Source: Mycolicibacterium canariasense (lineage in GTDB: Bacteria; Actinomycetota; Actinomycetes; Mycobacteriales; Mycobacteriaceae). From it: 64,000 bases of DNA. The stretch spans positions 44,290 through 108,289 of the forward strand of contig NZ_LQOL01000068.1 of NCBI RefSeq assembly GCF_002101555.1, in the 5' to 3' direction. Shown piece after piece: positions 63,777 to 64,000 of this stretch. The translations under genes were made by a program, and so were the position numbers. The notes under the pieces are model-generated. The model did no database searches. It had not been told where the DNA came from and was given only the letters and a program-made list of their open reading frames with translations. Numbering within the stretch: the stretch's first letter is position 1; the number at the start of each line of letters is the position of its first letter.

Positions 63777-64000
63777 CGAGTGTGGCCCCCGTGCCCCGGC
63801 TGGTCGATCAGTTCGAGCGCGGCTTGGATGCCCCGATCTGCCTGACCTGGGAGCTGACCTATGCGTGCAACCTGTCGTGTGTGCACTGCCTGTCGTCGTC
63901 GGGTCGCCGCGATCCGCGTGAGTTGAGCACGCAGCAGTGCAAGGGCATCATCGACGAGTTGGAGCGCATGCAGGTGTTCTACGTGAACATCGGTGGTGGT
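63773..64000 (+). CDS. mftC: Mycofactocin radical SAM maturase MftC (3' end outside window)
   Basis: 76 codons of a radical SAM enzyme are visible from ATG 63773. The cluster motif is WELTYACNLSCVHCLSSSG (CxxxCxxC), followed by LSTQQCKGIIDELERMQVFY. It oxidatively decarboxylates and cyclises the C-terminal Val-Tyr of MftA. The remaining mft genes (mftD-mftF) should follow beyond the window. Confidence 0.96.
   Translation, partial: MTSVAPVPRLVDQFERGLDAPICLTWELTYACNLSCVHCLSSSGRRDPRELSTQQCKGIIDELERMQVFYVNIGGG

Overview
The window is high-GC DNA from a mycobacterium, most likely a rapid-growing (Mycolicibacterium-type) species. The evidence is the dense use of GTG/TTG starts, the hadABC mycolate dehydratase genes, an mceG/mkl ATPase, several mycobacterial lipoprotein families (DUF3060, DUF3558), the mycofactocin locus, and a gene order that follows the recC-to-mft stretch of the M. 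tuberculosis chromosome (roughly Rv0631c to Rv0693). Species cannot be fixed from this sequence alone.

Layout. 1-7.5 kb (mostly minus strand): the 5' part of recC, a small winged-helix-like gene boxed by four copies of a short repeat, a crotonase, a membrane-anchored unknown, a DUF2235 protein without the usual serine, a DUF2510/DUF4352 membrane protein and a glyoxalase II-like hydrolase. 7.7-12.3 kb (plus): tRNA-Thr, tRNA-Met, rpmG, hadABC, tRNA-Trp, secE, nusG, rplK, rplA. 12.4-18.9 kb (minus): an accessory block holding an ECF42-type sigma factor, its DGPF/YCII partner and a membrane EEP phosphatase, where M. tuberculosis has mmaA genes; then an alpha/beta hydrolase, an ABC1 kinase and two DinB proteins. 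A WYL regulator diverges from the DinB pair across a clean palindrome. 18.9-25.6 kb (plus): WYL regulator, GH38 mannosidase, a PPIase-like protein and a ROK kinase. 25.6-36.1 kb: L10 leader, rplJ, rplL, mceG, rpoB, rpoC. 36.2-42.2 kb: endonuclease IV, an LpqP-like esterase, a cupin, fadE8, echA4, a PaaX-like regulator, echA5. 42.2-45.5 kb: secreted and lipoprotein genes (two DUF3060, a VanX-like peptidase, two DUF3558) and a TetR regulator; mmpS5-mmpL5, present here in M. tuberculosis, is absent. 45.5-50.2 kb: the str operon rpsL-rpsG-fusA-tuf. 50.3-54.5 kb: a LuxR response regulator, a tandem-module histidine kinase and a SHOCT protein. 54.7-59.6 kb: arginine catabolism (a 34-residue membrane peptide, arcA, rocD, a DDAH-like gene, an Lrp regulator) with a mycofactocin-type SDR in the middle. 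59.6-64 kb: ferredoxin reductase, a VOC/ECF-sigma pair, mftR, mftA, mftB and the start of mftC.

The housekeeping blocks supply core transcription and translation. Known rifampicin (rpoB) and streptomycin (rpsL) resistance positions look wild type. The accessory blocks between them carry the more unusual biology: two different ECF sigma modules, each translationally coupled to a small-molecule-fold partner; a histidine kinase with an intact and a degenerate catalytic half; a repressor-operator pair for DinB proteins; and an arginine island spliced into the mycofactocin neighbourhood. Several gene junctions hold long, nearly perfect hairpins, and the 3' ends of rplA and fusA have been locally duplicated.
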